Shown: positions 43,167 through 51,880 of the stretch, piece after piece | Layout: every line of letters starts with the position of its first letter | Numbering within the stretch: position 1 is the first letter of the stretch | Assembly (NCBI GenBank): GCA_000432915.1 | Contig: HF995233.1 | Location: 91,456-155,455, forward strand | Reading direction: 5' to 3' | Origin: Firmicutes bacterium CAG:194 | GTDB taxonomy: Bacteria; Bacillota; Clostridia; Lachnospirales; Lachnospiraceae | Length of the DNA stretch: 64,000 bases | Made by a program: the position numbers and the translations under genes | The notes under the pieces: generated by a model | What the model was told of the DNA's origin: nothing | Database searches by the model: none | Seen by the model: the letters and a program-made list of their open reading frames with translations, nothing else

Positions 43167-43248
43167 TTCTGTATATATTTAACTGTGTAAAAAAAGATAA
43201 AATAATAATGACTGCAATATTTATTATTAATATTGATAGAACAATAAA

Positions 43249-43419
43249 GCAGGAAGCCCTATATAAAAAGCAATCGATAGTGTAGCCGACCGAGATTTAT
43301 CGTTCCCTTTACCGGAGCGAGCGATCACAAAGCTTTTACGTGACGGGAGCCCGGTAAAATGGGAACGAGATAAATCGCAGGGCAGGCAAACGTGATTGCT
43401 TTTATATAAGGCTTCCTGC
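43249..43419 (+). repeat. Structured dispersed element, copy B
   Basis: Outer arms GCAGGAAGCC...AAGCAATC (43249-43275) and GATTGCTTTTATATAAGG..CTGC (43394-43419) pair over about 26 bases with one bulge. The inner left end GATAGTGTAGCCGACCGAG and right end AAATCGCAGGGCAGGCAAAC match copy C. The middle has its own stem (CGTTCCCTTTACCGG facing CCGGTAAAATGGGAACG). It diverges from copy A, 82 bases away, and ends 41 bases before the serA stop codon. Together, 42970-43460 hold copies A and B and no gene. Confidence 0.8.
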
Positions 43420-43460
43420 GTATTATTTTACACCTTAAATATTACAATTTATAAAAACAT

Positions 43461-44624
43461 CTATTTTACCACACGAACACGGAACACGCCTTCGATGTTC
43501 TTCAACTTCTCGACGATATCCTCTGTCACAGGCTGCTCTAAATCCATCATGGTATAGGCAACTTCACCTCTTGATTTGTTCATCATATCGGTGATGTTCA
43601 TGCCCTGATCTCCAAAAGTTGCTGTAAACTTTGTGATCATGTTGGCAACATTTTTATGGAAAATTGCTACACGGCTTGCCTGTGCGCAGACGCCCATGTC
43701 AAGAGCCGGATAGTTTACACTGTTTTTGATATTGCCGTTTTCCAGATAATCGGAAAGTTCTGCAACAGCCATGACTGCACAGTTATCTTCTGATTCTTCT
43801 GTGGAAGCGCCAAGATGCGGTGTTACGATACAGCCCGGCTGACCTGCAACAGTCGGATTTGCAAAGTCCGTCATATATCTCTTTACCTTACCGGATTCGA
43901 TTGCTTTTAATAAAGCAGGCTCATCCACTAAGATGTCACGTGCATAGTTCAGGATCACTACGCCATCCTTCATCATGGAAATGGCTTCTGCATTGATCAT
44001 GCCCTTTGTAGAATCCAGAAGCGGTACGTGAATCGTGATGAAATCACATTCTGCGTAGATCTCTTCTACGTTTAATACATGCTTTACGCTGCGGTTCAGG
44101 TTCCATGCTGCATTAACGGATAAGTATGGATCATAGCCATATACTTCCATACCCAAATGGATCGCTGCATTTGCAACCTTGACACCGATCGCACCAAGAC
44201 CGATGATACCAAGCTTTTTGCCTGCGATCTCAGTACCTGCGAATTTCTTCTTTTCCTTTTCCTGTGCTTTTGCAATGCCTTCGTCATCTTTATCGGATTT
44301 TACCCATTCGATACCACCAACGATATCACGGCTTGCAAGCAGCATACCTGCCAGCACAAGCTCCTTTACACCATTGGCATTTGCACCGGGTGTATTGAAT
44401 ACGACGATACCTTTTTCCGCACATTTATCAAGCGGGATATTATTGACACCTGCACCGGCCCTTGCAACAGCAAGCAGCTTTTCAGGTAACTCCATATCAT
44501 GCATGGCTGCACTTCTGACTAAAACACCATCCGCTTCCTTGATATCTTCTGTTTTTTTATAATCTGCACCGAAACCGTCCAGTCCAACCTGCGCGATCGG
44601 GTTTAAACAATAATACTGAAACAT
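43461..44624 (-). CDS. serA: D-3-phosphoglycerate dehydrogenase with ACT domain
   Basis: SerA starts serine synthesis by oxidising 3-phosphoglycerate. The 387-residue product has the substrate part (VLVRSAAMHDMELPEKL), the NAD fold (LGIIGLGAIGVKVANAAI), the catalytic Arg in LNYARDILVDEPAL, the Glu and His region (IVTPHLGASTEESEDN), and a short C-terminal ACT domain (GDQGMNITDMMNKSRGEVAYTMMDLEQ) for serine feedback. ATG 44624 follows the serC stop by 23 bases. Copy B of the structured repeat lies just beyond its stop. Confidence 0.95.
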   Translation of the reverse strand: MFQYYCLNPIAQVGLDGFGADYKKTEDIKEADGVLVRSAAMHDMELPEKLLAVARAGAGVNNIPLDKCAEKGIVVFNTPGANANGVKELVLAGMLLASRDIVGGIEWVKSDKDDEGIAKAQEKEKKKFAGTEIAGKKLGIIGLGAIGVKVANAAIHLGMEVYGYDPYLSVNAAWNLNRSVKHVLNVEEIYAECDFITIHVPLLDSTKGMINAEAISMMKDGVVILNYARDILVDEPALLKAIESGKVKRYMTDFANPTVAGQPGCIVTPHLGASTEESEDNCAVMAVAELSDYLENGNIKNSVNYPALDMGVCAQASRVAIFHKNVANMITKFTATFGDQGMNITDMMNKSRGEVAYTMMDLEQPVTEDIVEKLKNIEGVFRVRVVK

Positions 44625-44647
44625 AAAAATCCCTCTTTTCTACACCT

Positions 44648-45733
44648 TTATTTTAAGTTCTCTGCCTCGAATTTTTTCATAAACTCTACCAGCTTTACAA
44701 CACCTTCGTATGGCATTGCGTTGTAGATAGATGCACGCATACCACCGACTGTTCTGTGCCCCTTCAGATTTTCAAAACCGGCTTCTTTTGCTTCTTTTAC
44801 AAATTTGGCATCCAGATCTGCATCACCTGTTACGAACGGTACGTTCATCAGGGATCTGTCTTCCTTTACAACAGTTCCTTTGAATAACTTGCTCTCGTCA
44901 AGGAAATCATACAGCACTTCTGCCTTCTTCTCGTTGCGCTCCTTCATCACTTCCAGACCGCCCATCTTCTTAAGCCACTTAAATACCTTACCGCAGATAT
45001 AAATGCCGTAAGCCGGTGGTGTATTGTACAGAGACTGCGCATCTGCATGGATCTTATACTTTAACATGGTTGGTGTGCCCGGCAGAACATCTTCTGTGAT
45101 CAGGTCTTCTCTGATGATCACGATAACAACACCTGCAGGACCGATGTTCTTCTGTACGCCGCCGTAGATCACGCCGTATTTTGTTACATCAACAGGCTCT
45201 GATAAGAAGCAGGATGAAACATCCGCTACGAGTGTATGTCCCTTTGTATTCGGGAGTTTTTTGTATTTTGTACCGTAAATGGTATTGTTCTCACAAATAT
45301 AAACATAATCAAGATCTTCCGGAATATCCAGATCGGAGCAGTCCGGTATGTAAGAAAATGTCTTGTCTGCGGAAGAAGCAAGCTCGATCGCATCACCGTA
45401 GATCTTAGCTTCCTGATAAGCTTTCTTTGCCCACTGACCTGTTACGATATAACCTGCTTTTTTATTCTTCATCAGGTTCATCGGGATCATGGCAAACTGC
45501 TGGCTTGCACCGCCCTGCAGGAATAATACTTTATAGTTGTCAGGAATGTTCATAAGCTCTCTCAGATCCGATTCGGCTTCCTTGATAATGGTATCGTAGG
45601 CTTTGGATCTGTGGCTCATCTCCATAACCGACATACCGGTTCCTCTGTAATCTAACATTTCATCTGCAGCTTCTTTTAATACTTCTTCAGGTAAAACTGC
45701 CGGACCTGCCGAAAAGTTATAAACTCTAGACAC
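44648..45733 (-). CDS. serC: Phosphoserine aminotransferase
   Basis: SerC makes phosphoserine from 3-phosphohydroxypyruvate with PLP. The 361-residue product has the opening YNFSAGPAVLPEEVLKEAA, FLQGGASQQFAMIPMNL, and the PLP lysine in GVIYGGVQKNIGPAGVV. GMRASIYNAMPYEGV near the C-terminus binds substrate. GGAGG precedes ATG 45733. It is followed by serA, so the two pathway steps are one operon. The third enzyme (SerB) is not in the window. Confidence 0.96.
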   Translation of the reverse strand: MSRVYNFSAGPAVLPEEVLKEAADEMLDYRGTGMSVMEMSHRSKAYDTIIKEAESDLRELMNIPDNYKVLFLQGGASQQFAMIPMNLMKNKKAGYIVTGQWAKKAYQEAKIYGDAIELASSADKTFSYIPDCSDLDIPEDLDYVYICENNTIYGTKYKKLPNTKGHTLVADVSSCFLSEPVDVTKYGVIYGGVQKNIGPAGVVIVIIREDLITEDVLPGTPTMLKYKIHADAQSLYNTPPAYGIYICGKVFKWLKKMGGLEVMKERNEKKAEVLYDFLDESKLFKGTVVKEDRSLMNVPFVTGDADLDAKFVKEAKEAGFENLKGHRTVGGMRASIYNAMPYEGVVKLVEFMKKFEAENLK

Positions 45734-45815
45734 TTTTTTCTCCTCCTGTTTCTGCCAGATATGGCAGATTATTTTATCAACATCTTAATTATTCTACCTT
45801 TTTCGCTTCACCGCG

Positions 45816-47234
45816 TCAATAGAAAATAATGACCGGGGTTCCGACCTCCGCCATATCATATAGTTTACTGACCTCATCAAACGGCGTATTGATACAGCCG
45901 TGAGAGCCGCCTGTTTTATATATACTGCCGCCGAATTTGCGCCGCCATGTCGCATCATGGATGCCAATATTTCCATAGACCGCCATCCAGTAGCTGACCG
46001 GTGTTGCATAATCCTCCCCGCGCAGCACACGGTTTCTCTGCTTAAAATAAATATAACATACCTTCTGCGGCGTTCCACGACCCAGACTTGTATTTCCCGT
46101 TACAACAGGCGTGGAAAGCTCCTGCCTGCCATTCACGTAATAATACATCATCTGGTCGGTCATATCGACTTCTATGTAGGTGGAACCGATATCATCCAGT
46201 CCATCGATCCCCGTATAGCTGACCTGCTTGTAAACCGGCGTTCTTGTCTCCACTCTGCCACTTGGCACCGCAGCATAAAGATGCGCAAGCTCTTCATCTT
46301 CATCAATCTTACAGCCATATGTGCCTGTTTCGACCGTAACGGTCACGCCACGCGTTGCCCGGAAAGATCTTGGCTTTCCGACTGTATTTAAGTGTTCCGC
46401 AAGCTCCTCTACCATCTCCTGCATCAGTTTTTCATCCAGGTACGGCTTTCCCACATCATCTAAAAGCAGCTTTCCATCTTCCTGTGCCAGAAGATTGCTT
46501 ACCTTTTTACGGTCGATCACATAATCACCCTGACTGCTCTCATACGTGATCTCCGTATTCATATACGGGGACAACGCATCCCAGAGCGCAAGCGTCTGTT
46601 TCATCTGACTCGTATAGGCAAAGGTTTCATAGCAGTCTGCTTTTGCCAGATCGATCTCATATTCCTGTGCATCGAGTGCTTTTTCGATCGCCTGTACGGC
46701 TTTTTCATGATTGAGCAGATTCTGTGTTTCATCGTACAGATAATAGCCATCCGTATTTCTGCGGATCTCGATCACTCTGTTTTTATCTTCTGAGTTGTCC
46801 TTCAGATAACTGCAGCCGTCCAGATAAGCGGTCAGCTTGTTATGGTCATAAGAAATATCCGGCAGAAGCTGTTTCTCCTGATAAGAAACATTGCCGTTTT
46901 CTAAAAACCAGTTCACAAATTTCAGTACAGACTGGGTTTCGTGCAGATTCTGCAGTTCTGCCAGATAATCTTCCCGAAATCCCGCTTCCTCCATCGAAAA
47001 AGAATGCTCTTCTCCTTCTGCATCCGTAATGATGCAGGTCGGAAGCAGCGCATTCTCTTTCAGCTTGTCATTCATCTGCTGCGGAGTCATATCCGCTGCG
47101 TAGACACCATTCACAAACAGCCCGGGCATAAATGTCTCCCGGTACTGAAAGCGGATCGCACCATAGCAGCCCCCAATGAGCGCCGCAGGCAATACAATCA
47201 GAATGACAAATAAGATCATAAGAATTCTTTTCAT
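45816..47234 (-). CDS. Membrane-anchored L,D-transpeptidase (YkuD) with PG-binding domains
   Basis: The 472-residue product has an N-terminal membrane anchor (MKRILMILFVILIVLPAALIGGCYG). A long extracellular region at about 45-330 holds two related helical/beta modules as in peptidoglycan-binding YoaR-like domains (FVNGVYAADMTPQQMNDKL). The C-terminal YkuD catalytic domain has the active-site motif GGSHGCINTPFDEV with the nucleophile cysteine, and HDATWRRKFGG before it. L,D-transpeptidases make 3-3 peptidoglycan crosslinks. It follows ilvB by 5 bases, so it may share the ilv transcript. Confidence 0.9.
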   Translation of the reverse strand: MKRILMILFVILIVLPAALIGGCYGAIRFQYRETFMPGLFVNGVYAADMTPQQMNDKLKENALLPTCIITDAEGEEHSFSMEEAGFREDYLAELQNLHETQSVLKFVNWFLENGNVSYQEKQLLPDISYDHNKLTAYLDGCSYLKDNSEDKNRVIEIRRNTDGYYLYDETQNLLNHEKAVQAIEKALDAQEYEIDLAKADCYETFAYTSQMKQTLALWDALSPYMNTEITYESSQGDYVIDRKKVSNLLAQEDGKLLLDDVGKPYLDEKLMQEMVEELAEHLNTVGKPRSFRATRGVTVTVETGTYGCKIDEDEELAHLYAAVPSGRVETRTPVYKQVSYTGIDGLDDIGSTYIEVDMTDQMMYYYVNGRQELSTPVVTGNTSLGRGTPQKVCYIYFKQRNRVLRGEDYATPVSYWMAVYGNIGIHDATWRRKFGGSIYKTGGSHGCINTPFDEVSKLYDMAEVGTPVIIFY

Positions 47235-47239
47235 AGAAT

Positions 47240-48913
47240 TTATTTTTCCATATCCTTTTCGTCGAATACTTCATCAATCGGTTTCCCCGCCGGAACCATT
47301 GGGAATACTTTATCATCAGGATCTATCACGCACTCGATCAGAACCGGTGCATTTGCTGCAATTGCCTTTTTGATCGTCGGAAGTACTTCTTCTTTTCTGG
47401 TTACACGATATGCCTGACAGCCGAGTGCCTCAGCCACCTTACAGTAATCTACTTTATCCTTCAGAACAGTCTGGGAATATCTCTGTCCGTAGAACAATGT
47501 CTGCCACTGACGTACCATTCCGAGCACGGCATTATTGATCACAACCTGAATGATCGGGATGTTGTAACGGCTTGCTGTTGCCAGCTCATTCATGTTCATA
47601 CGGAAACAGCCGTCACCTGCAATATTGATGCAGATCTTATCCGGGCGTCCCACTTTGGCACCGATGCAGGCACCCAGACCATAGCCCATTGTACCAAGTC
47701 CGCCGGAGCTTAAGAAGGTGCGCGGCTTTGTATAATGATAATACTGGGCAGCCCACATCTGATGCTGTCCGACATCCGTGGAAATGATCGCTTCTCCCTT
47801 TGTTGCCTGATCGATCTGCTCGATCACATAAGGACAGGTCAGTACATCATGATTGTAATCCAGCGGATATTTTTTCTTCAGATCCAGTATATGCGCTTTC
47901 CACTCCGGATGAGACTTCTGGGAAAGCTTCTGGTTTACTTCTGCCAGAACATCCTTCAGATCACCGACAAGCGAAGCATCCGTTCTGATATTTTTATTGA
48001 CTTCAGCCGCATCAATATCAATATGTACGATTTTTGCATTTGCCGCGAAGGTCTTCGGATCTCCGATCACGCGGTCGGAAAAGCGGGCACCGAGCGCTAT
48101 CAGAAGATCACACTCGGAAACACCGAGATTGGATGTCTTTGTACCGTGCATACCGATCATGCCTGTGTACATATCATCATAGCCGTCAAATGCGCCCTTG
48201 CCCATCAGCGTATCACATACCGGGCAATCCAGCTTCTTAGCAAGCTCTCTGACCTGCTCGCTGGCTCCTGACAGGATCACACCGCCGCCAATATACATAT
48301 ACGGCTTTTCTGCCTGCTCCATCAGTTTCACAACTTCGTCCAGCTGTTCTTCCGTGTATTTATTCTCATAAACCGGTTTTACTGCCGGCTGATACGTATA
48401 TTCACATGTATTTGCCGTAACATCCTTTGTGATATCGACAAGGACAGGTCCCGGTCTGCCGCTCTGCGCGATCTGGAACGCCTTGCGGATCGTATCTGCC
48501 AGCACATTGATATCCTTTACGATATAACCGTGCTTTGTGATAGGCATTGTCACACCGGCGATATCCACCTCCTGGAAGGAATCCTTTCCAAGTGCCGGTA
48601 AATTAACATTTGCAGTGATCGCAACGATCGGAATACTGTCCATATAAGCAGTTGCGATTCCGGTAACCAGATTGGTCGCACCCGGTCCGCTTGTTGCCAT
48701 GCAGACACCGACCTTTCCGGTTGCTCGTGCATAACCGTCCGCAGCGTGTGCAGCTCCCTGCTCATGCGACGTCAGAATATGATTGATCTCATCTGCGTGT
48801 TTATAAAGTGCATCATATACATTTAAGATCGTACCGCCCGGATAACCAAAGACAGTATCAACCCCCTGTTCCTTCAAACATTCAATTACGATTTCAGCCC
48901 CTGTTAACTGCAT
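47240..48913 (-). CDS. ilvB: Acetolactate synthase large subunit
   Basis: IlvB joins two pyruvates, or pyruvate and 2-ketobutyrate, in branched-chain amino acid synthesis, using thiamine diphosphate. The 557-residue product has VFGYPGGTILNVYDAL with the ThDP-facing Glu in SHEQGAAHAADGYARATG, and the ThDP/Mg motif NIAGDGCFRMNMNELATASRYNIPI. Three ATG codons are in tandem at 48919, 48916 and 48913. GGAGG is best spaced for the last (MQLTGAEIV). No ilvN small subunit follows. It is the third gene of leuB-ilvD-ilvB. Confidence 0.94.
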   Translation of the reverse strand: MQLTGAEIVIECLKEQGVDTVFGYPGGTILNVYDALYKHADEINHILTSHEQGAAHAADGYARATGKVGVCMATSGPGATNLVTGIATAYMDSIPIVAITANVNLPALGKDSFQEVDIAGVTMPITKHGYIVKDINVLADTIRKAFQIAQSGRPGPVLVDITKDVTANTCEYTYQPAVKPVYENKYTEEQLDEVVKLMEQAEKPYMYIGGGVILSGASEQVRELAKKLDCPVCDTLMGKGAFDGYDDMYTGMIGMHGTKTSNLGVSECDLLIALGARFSDRVIGDPKTFAANAKIVHIDIDAAEVNKNIRTDASLVGDLKDVLAEVNQKLSQKSHPEWKAHILDLKKKYPLDYNHDVLTCPYVIEQIDQATKGEAIISTDVGQHQMWAAQYYHYTKPRTFLSSGGLGTMGYGLGACIGAKVGRPDKICINIAGDGCFRMNMNELATASRYNIPIIQVVINNAVLGMVRQWQTLFYGQRYSQTVLKDKVDYCKVAEALGCQAYRVTRKEEVLPTIKKAIAANAPVLIECVIDPDDKVFPMVPAGKPIDEVFDEKDMEK

Positions 48914-48934
48914 CATCATACCTCCAAGTGTAGC

Positions 48935-50608
48935 TTATTTATTCTTTGGCACCTCTAAGATCGCGCCTCTGTTACCGCTTGTTACCAGCTCTCTGTATCT
49001 GGAAAGATAGCCTGTAGTAACCTTTGGCTCTCTCGGAACCCATTCTTTTCTTCTCTGTTCCATTTCTTCATCGGATACATCCACATCCAGTGTCATGGCA
49101 GGAATGTTGATCTTGATAATATCGCCTTCTTTGACAAGTGCGATCGGACCGCCGACAGCAGCTTCCGGAGAAACATGGCCGATGGAAGCACCTCTGGAAG
49201 CACCTGAGAAACGACCGTCTGTGATCAGCGCAACACTGGAACCAAGACCCATTCCCGCAATGGCAGAAGTCGGGTTCAGCATTTCTCTCATGCCAGGACC
49301 ACCTTTCGGACCTTCATAACGGATCACAACCACATCACCCTTCACGATCTTACCGCTCTTGATCGCATCAATCGCATCTTCCTCGCAGTCAAAGACACGC
49401 GCCGGACCTTCATGTACCATCATTTCCTCTACTACAGCGGAGCGTTTTACAACACTGCCGTCCGGTGCAAGATTACCCTTCAGGACTGCAAGACCGCCTG
49501 TTTTACTGTATGGATTGGAAACAGGTCTGATGACCTCTTCGTTTTTATTGACCGCATCCTTGATGTTTTCACCGACTGTCTTTCCTGTAACTGTCATGCA
49601 GTCAAGGTTCAAAAGCCCGATATCAGCCAGCTCTTTCATTACCGCATAAACACCGCCTGCTTCATTCAGATCTTCCATGTAAGTAGGGCCTGCCGGTGCA
49701 AGGTGGCAGAGGTTCGGTGTTTTCTCGCTGATCGGGTTTGCAAAGGAAATATCAAAATCAAATCCGATCTCATGTGCGATCGCCGGCAGATGCAGCATAG
49801 AGTTTGTAGAGCATCCGAGAGCCATATCGACTGTCAGTGCATTTAAGATTGCATCCTTTGTCATGATATCTCTCGGTCTGATATCTTTTTTGAGCATTTC
49901 CATAACTGCCATACCTGCATGCTTTGCAAGCTTGATCCTTTCGGAATAAACAGCCGGAATTGTTCCGTTTCCGCGAAGTCCCATACCAAGTGCTTCTGTC
50001 AGACAGTTCATGGAGTTTGCCGTGTACATACCGGAGCAGGAACCACAGGTCGGGCATACCTTTTCCTCAAATTCTCTGACTTCCTCTTCCGTCATTGTAC
50101 CTGCTGCATTTGCACCGACTGCTTCAAACATGGAAGATAAGCTTCTTTTCTGCCCTTTGACATGACCCGCAAGCATCGGACCGCCTGAAACAAATACAGT
50201 CGGTACATTGATACGGGCAGCAGCCATCAGAAGACCCGGTACGTTTTTATCACAGTTCGGTACCATGACAAGAGCATCAAACTGATGTGCCAGTGCCATA
50301 CATTCTGTGGAATCTGCGATCAGATCTCTTGTAACAAGCGAATATTTCATACCGATATGTCCCATTGCGATACCATCACAGACTGCGATTGCCGGAAATA
50401 CGACCGGAACACCGCCTGCTTCCGCTACGCCAAGTTTTACGGCGTTTACGATCTTATCCAGATTCATATGCCCCGGAACGATCTCATTGTAAGAGCTTAC
50501 GATACCGACCATCGGCTTTTTCATTTCTTCTTCGGTAAATCCCAATGCATTGAACAGACTTCTGTGTGGAGCCTGCTGCATTCCCTTTTTTACATTATCA
50601 CTTCTCAT
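48935..50608 (-). CDS. ilvD: Dihydroxy-acid dehydratase
   Basis: IlvD dehydrates dihydroxy acids to the keto acids of valine and isoleucine. The 557-residue product has the iron-sulfur cysteines in VPNCDKNVPG, CPTCGSCSGMYTANSMNCL and the later GCSTNSMLH set. The substrate block GRFSGASRGASIGHVSPEAA is near the C-terminus. GGAG stands ahead of ATG 50608. It is encoded 14 bases after leuB and 21 before ilvB, all in the same direction. ilvC and ilvE are not nearby. Confidence 0.96.
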   Translation of the reverse strand: MRSDNVKKGMQQAPHRSLFNALGFTEEEMKKPMVGIVSSYNEIVPGHMNLDKIVNAVKLGVAEAGGVPVVFPAIAVCDGIAMGHIGMKYSLVTRDLIADSTECMALAHQFDALVMVPNCDKNVPGLLMAAARINVPTVFVSGGPMLAGHVKGQKRSLSSMFEAVGANAAGTMTEEEVREFEEKVCPTCGSCSGMYTANSMNCLTEALGMGLRGNGTIPAVYSERIKLAKHAGMAVMEMLKKDIRPRDIMTKDAILNALTVDMALGCSTNSMLHLPAIAHEIGFDFDISFANPISEKTPNLCHLAPAGPTYMEDLNEAGGVYAVMKELADIGLLNLDCMTVTGKTVGENIKDAVNKNEEVIRPVSNPYSKTGGLAVLKGNLAPDGSVVKRSAVVEEMMVHEGPARVFDCEEDAIDAIKSGKIVKGDVVVIRYEGPKGGPGMREMLNPTSAIAGMGLGSSVALITDGRFSGASRGASIGHVSPEAAVGGPIALVKEGDIIKINIPAMTLDVDVSDEEMEQRRKEWVPREPKVTTGYLSRYRELVTSGNRGAILEVPKNK

Positions 50609-50622
50609 AGCTTTCTCTCCTT

Positions 50623-51723
50623 TTATATTCTCTCACAGATCAGGTCGCCCATTTCCTTTGTCCCTACCTGAGTTACCTTCTGCTTACCAGCTTCATCCTG
50701 TGGCATGATATCGATCGTACGATAGCCGTCCTCCAGTACCTTCTTGACTGCCTTCTCGATCGCAGATGCTTCTTCATCGAGATCAAACGTATAGCGCAGC
50801 ATCATGGCAGCACTCAGGATCGTAGCGATCGGATTGGCAATGCCTTTTCCCGCGATGTCCGGTGCAGAACCGCCGCTCGGCTCATACAGTCCGAATTTTG
50901 TATCATTTAAGCTTGCGGAGGAAAGCATTCCGATGGAACCTGTTACCATACTTGCTTCATCCGATAAAATATCACCGAACATATTTTCTGTCAGGATCAC
51001 ATCGAACTGTCCCGGATCTTTGACAAGCTGCATTGCACAGTTATCCACCAGCATATGTTCAAGAGTTACCTCCGGGTAATCTTTGGCAACCTCTTCCACA
51101 ACCTTTCTCCACAGTCTGGAAGAGTCCAGTACATTTGCTTTATCTACACTTGTAACTTTTTTGCGTCTCTTCATGGCGATCTCAAAGCCCTTGATGGCAA
51201 TTCTTCTGATCTCGCCTTCGGAATAAGTCAGCGTATCAATTGCTTTCAGCTCACCGTTTTCTTCTACAGTCTTGCGCTCTCCGAAATAAAGACCTCCGGT
51301 CAGCTCACGCATGATCATCATATCAAACCCTTTTTCACTGATCTCCTGCTTCAGCGGGCAGGCAGCAGCCAGCTCTTCATATAAAACAGCCGGGCGCAGA
51401 TTGGCGAACAGATTCAGTGCCTTCCTGATCTTTAACAGACCTGCTTCCGGTCTCTTGGACGGCTCTAACTTGTACCACGGAGAAGTCTGCGTGTTGCCGC
51501 CGATGGAACCCATCAGTACAGCGTCTGCAGCCTTTGCGGTCGCGATTGCTTCGTCTGTCAGCGGAACACCATGTACATCAATGGATGCACCGCCCATTAA
51601 GATATCCTCAAACTGCATTTCATGTCCGTAGACTGCTTCTATTTTCTTTAATACTTTCTTTGCTTCTGTTACAATTTCCGGTCCGATCCCATCTCCCGGA
51701 ATACATACAATATTTAATTTCAT
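50623..51723 (-). CDS. leuB: 3-isopropylmalate dehydrogenase
   Basis: LeuB carries out the oxidative decarboxylation in leucine synthesis. The 366-residue product has IVCIPGDGIGPEIVTEA at the N-terminus, the substrate arginines in ANLRPAVLYEEL and FDMMIMRELTGGLYFGER, and GSAPDIAGKGIANPIATILSAAMML near the C-terminus. GGAGGA precedes ATG 51723, so the upstream in-frame start at 51750 is not needed. It heads leuB-ilvD-ilvB. The leader is about 120 bases, too short for a T-box of normal size, and I see no obvious attenuator. Confidence 0.96.
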   Translation of the reverse strand: MKLNIVCIPGDGIGPEIVTEAKKVLKKIEAVYGHEMQFEDILMGGASIDVHGVPLTDEAIATAKAADAVLMGSIGGNTQTSPWYKLEPSKRPEAGLLKIRKALNLFANLRPAVLYEELAAACPLKQEISEKGFDMMIMRELTGGLYFGERKTVEENGELKAIDTLTYSEGEIRRIAIKGFEIAMKRRKKVTSVDKANVLDSSRLWRKVVEEVAKDYPEVTLEHMLVDNCAMQLVKDPGQFDVILTENMFGDILSDEASMVTGSIGMLSSASLNDTKFGLYEPSGGSAPDIAGKGIANPIATILSAAMMLRYTFDLDEEASAIEKAVKKVLEDGYRTIDIMPQDEAGKQKVTQVGTKEMGDLICERI

Positions 51724-51880
51724 ATTGTTTCCTCCAGTTTCTCCATACATTGATTTCTGCCGCTTTCTCGCGCGTACATAAACCTATGTTCTATCTTACA
51801 TGATATCTTTGTATACATCAATGAATTTCATAACAAAAGAGCATAATATAACTATTTGATATAGGCTTCATGCACTCCGG

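Noticed and set aside
42997..43419. CRISPR array
   Set aside because: The repeats are two inverted, hairpin-forming copies, not short direct repeats with regular spacers, and no cas genes are in the window.
51724..51880. T-box or leader peptide upstream of leuB
   Set aside because: The leader is short, with no T-box core, Stem I pattern or run of leucine codons.
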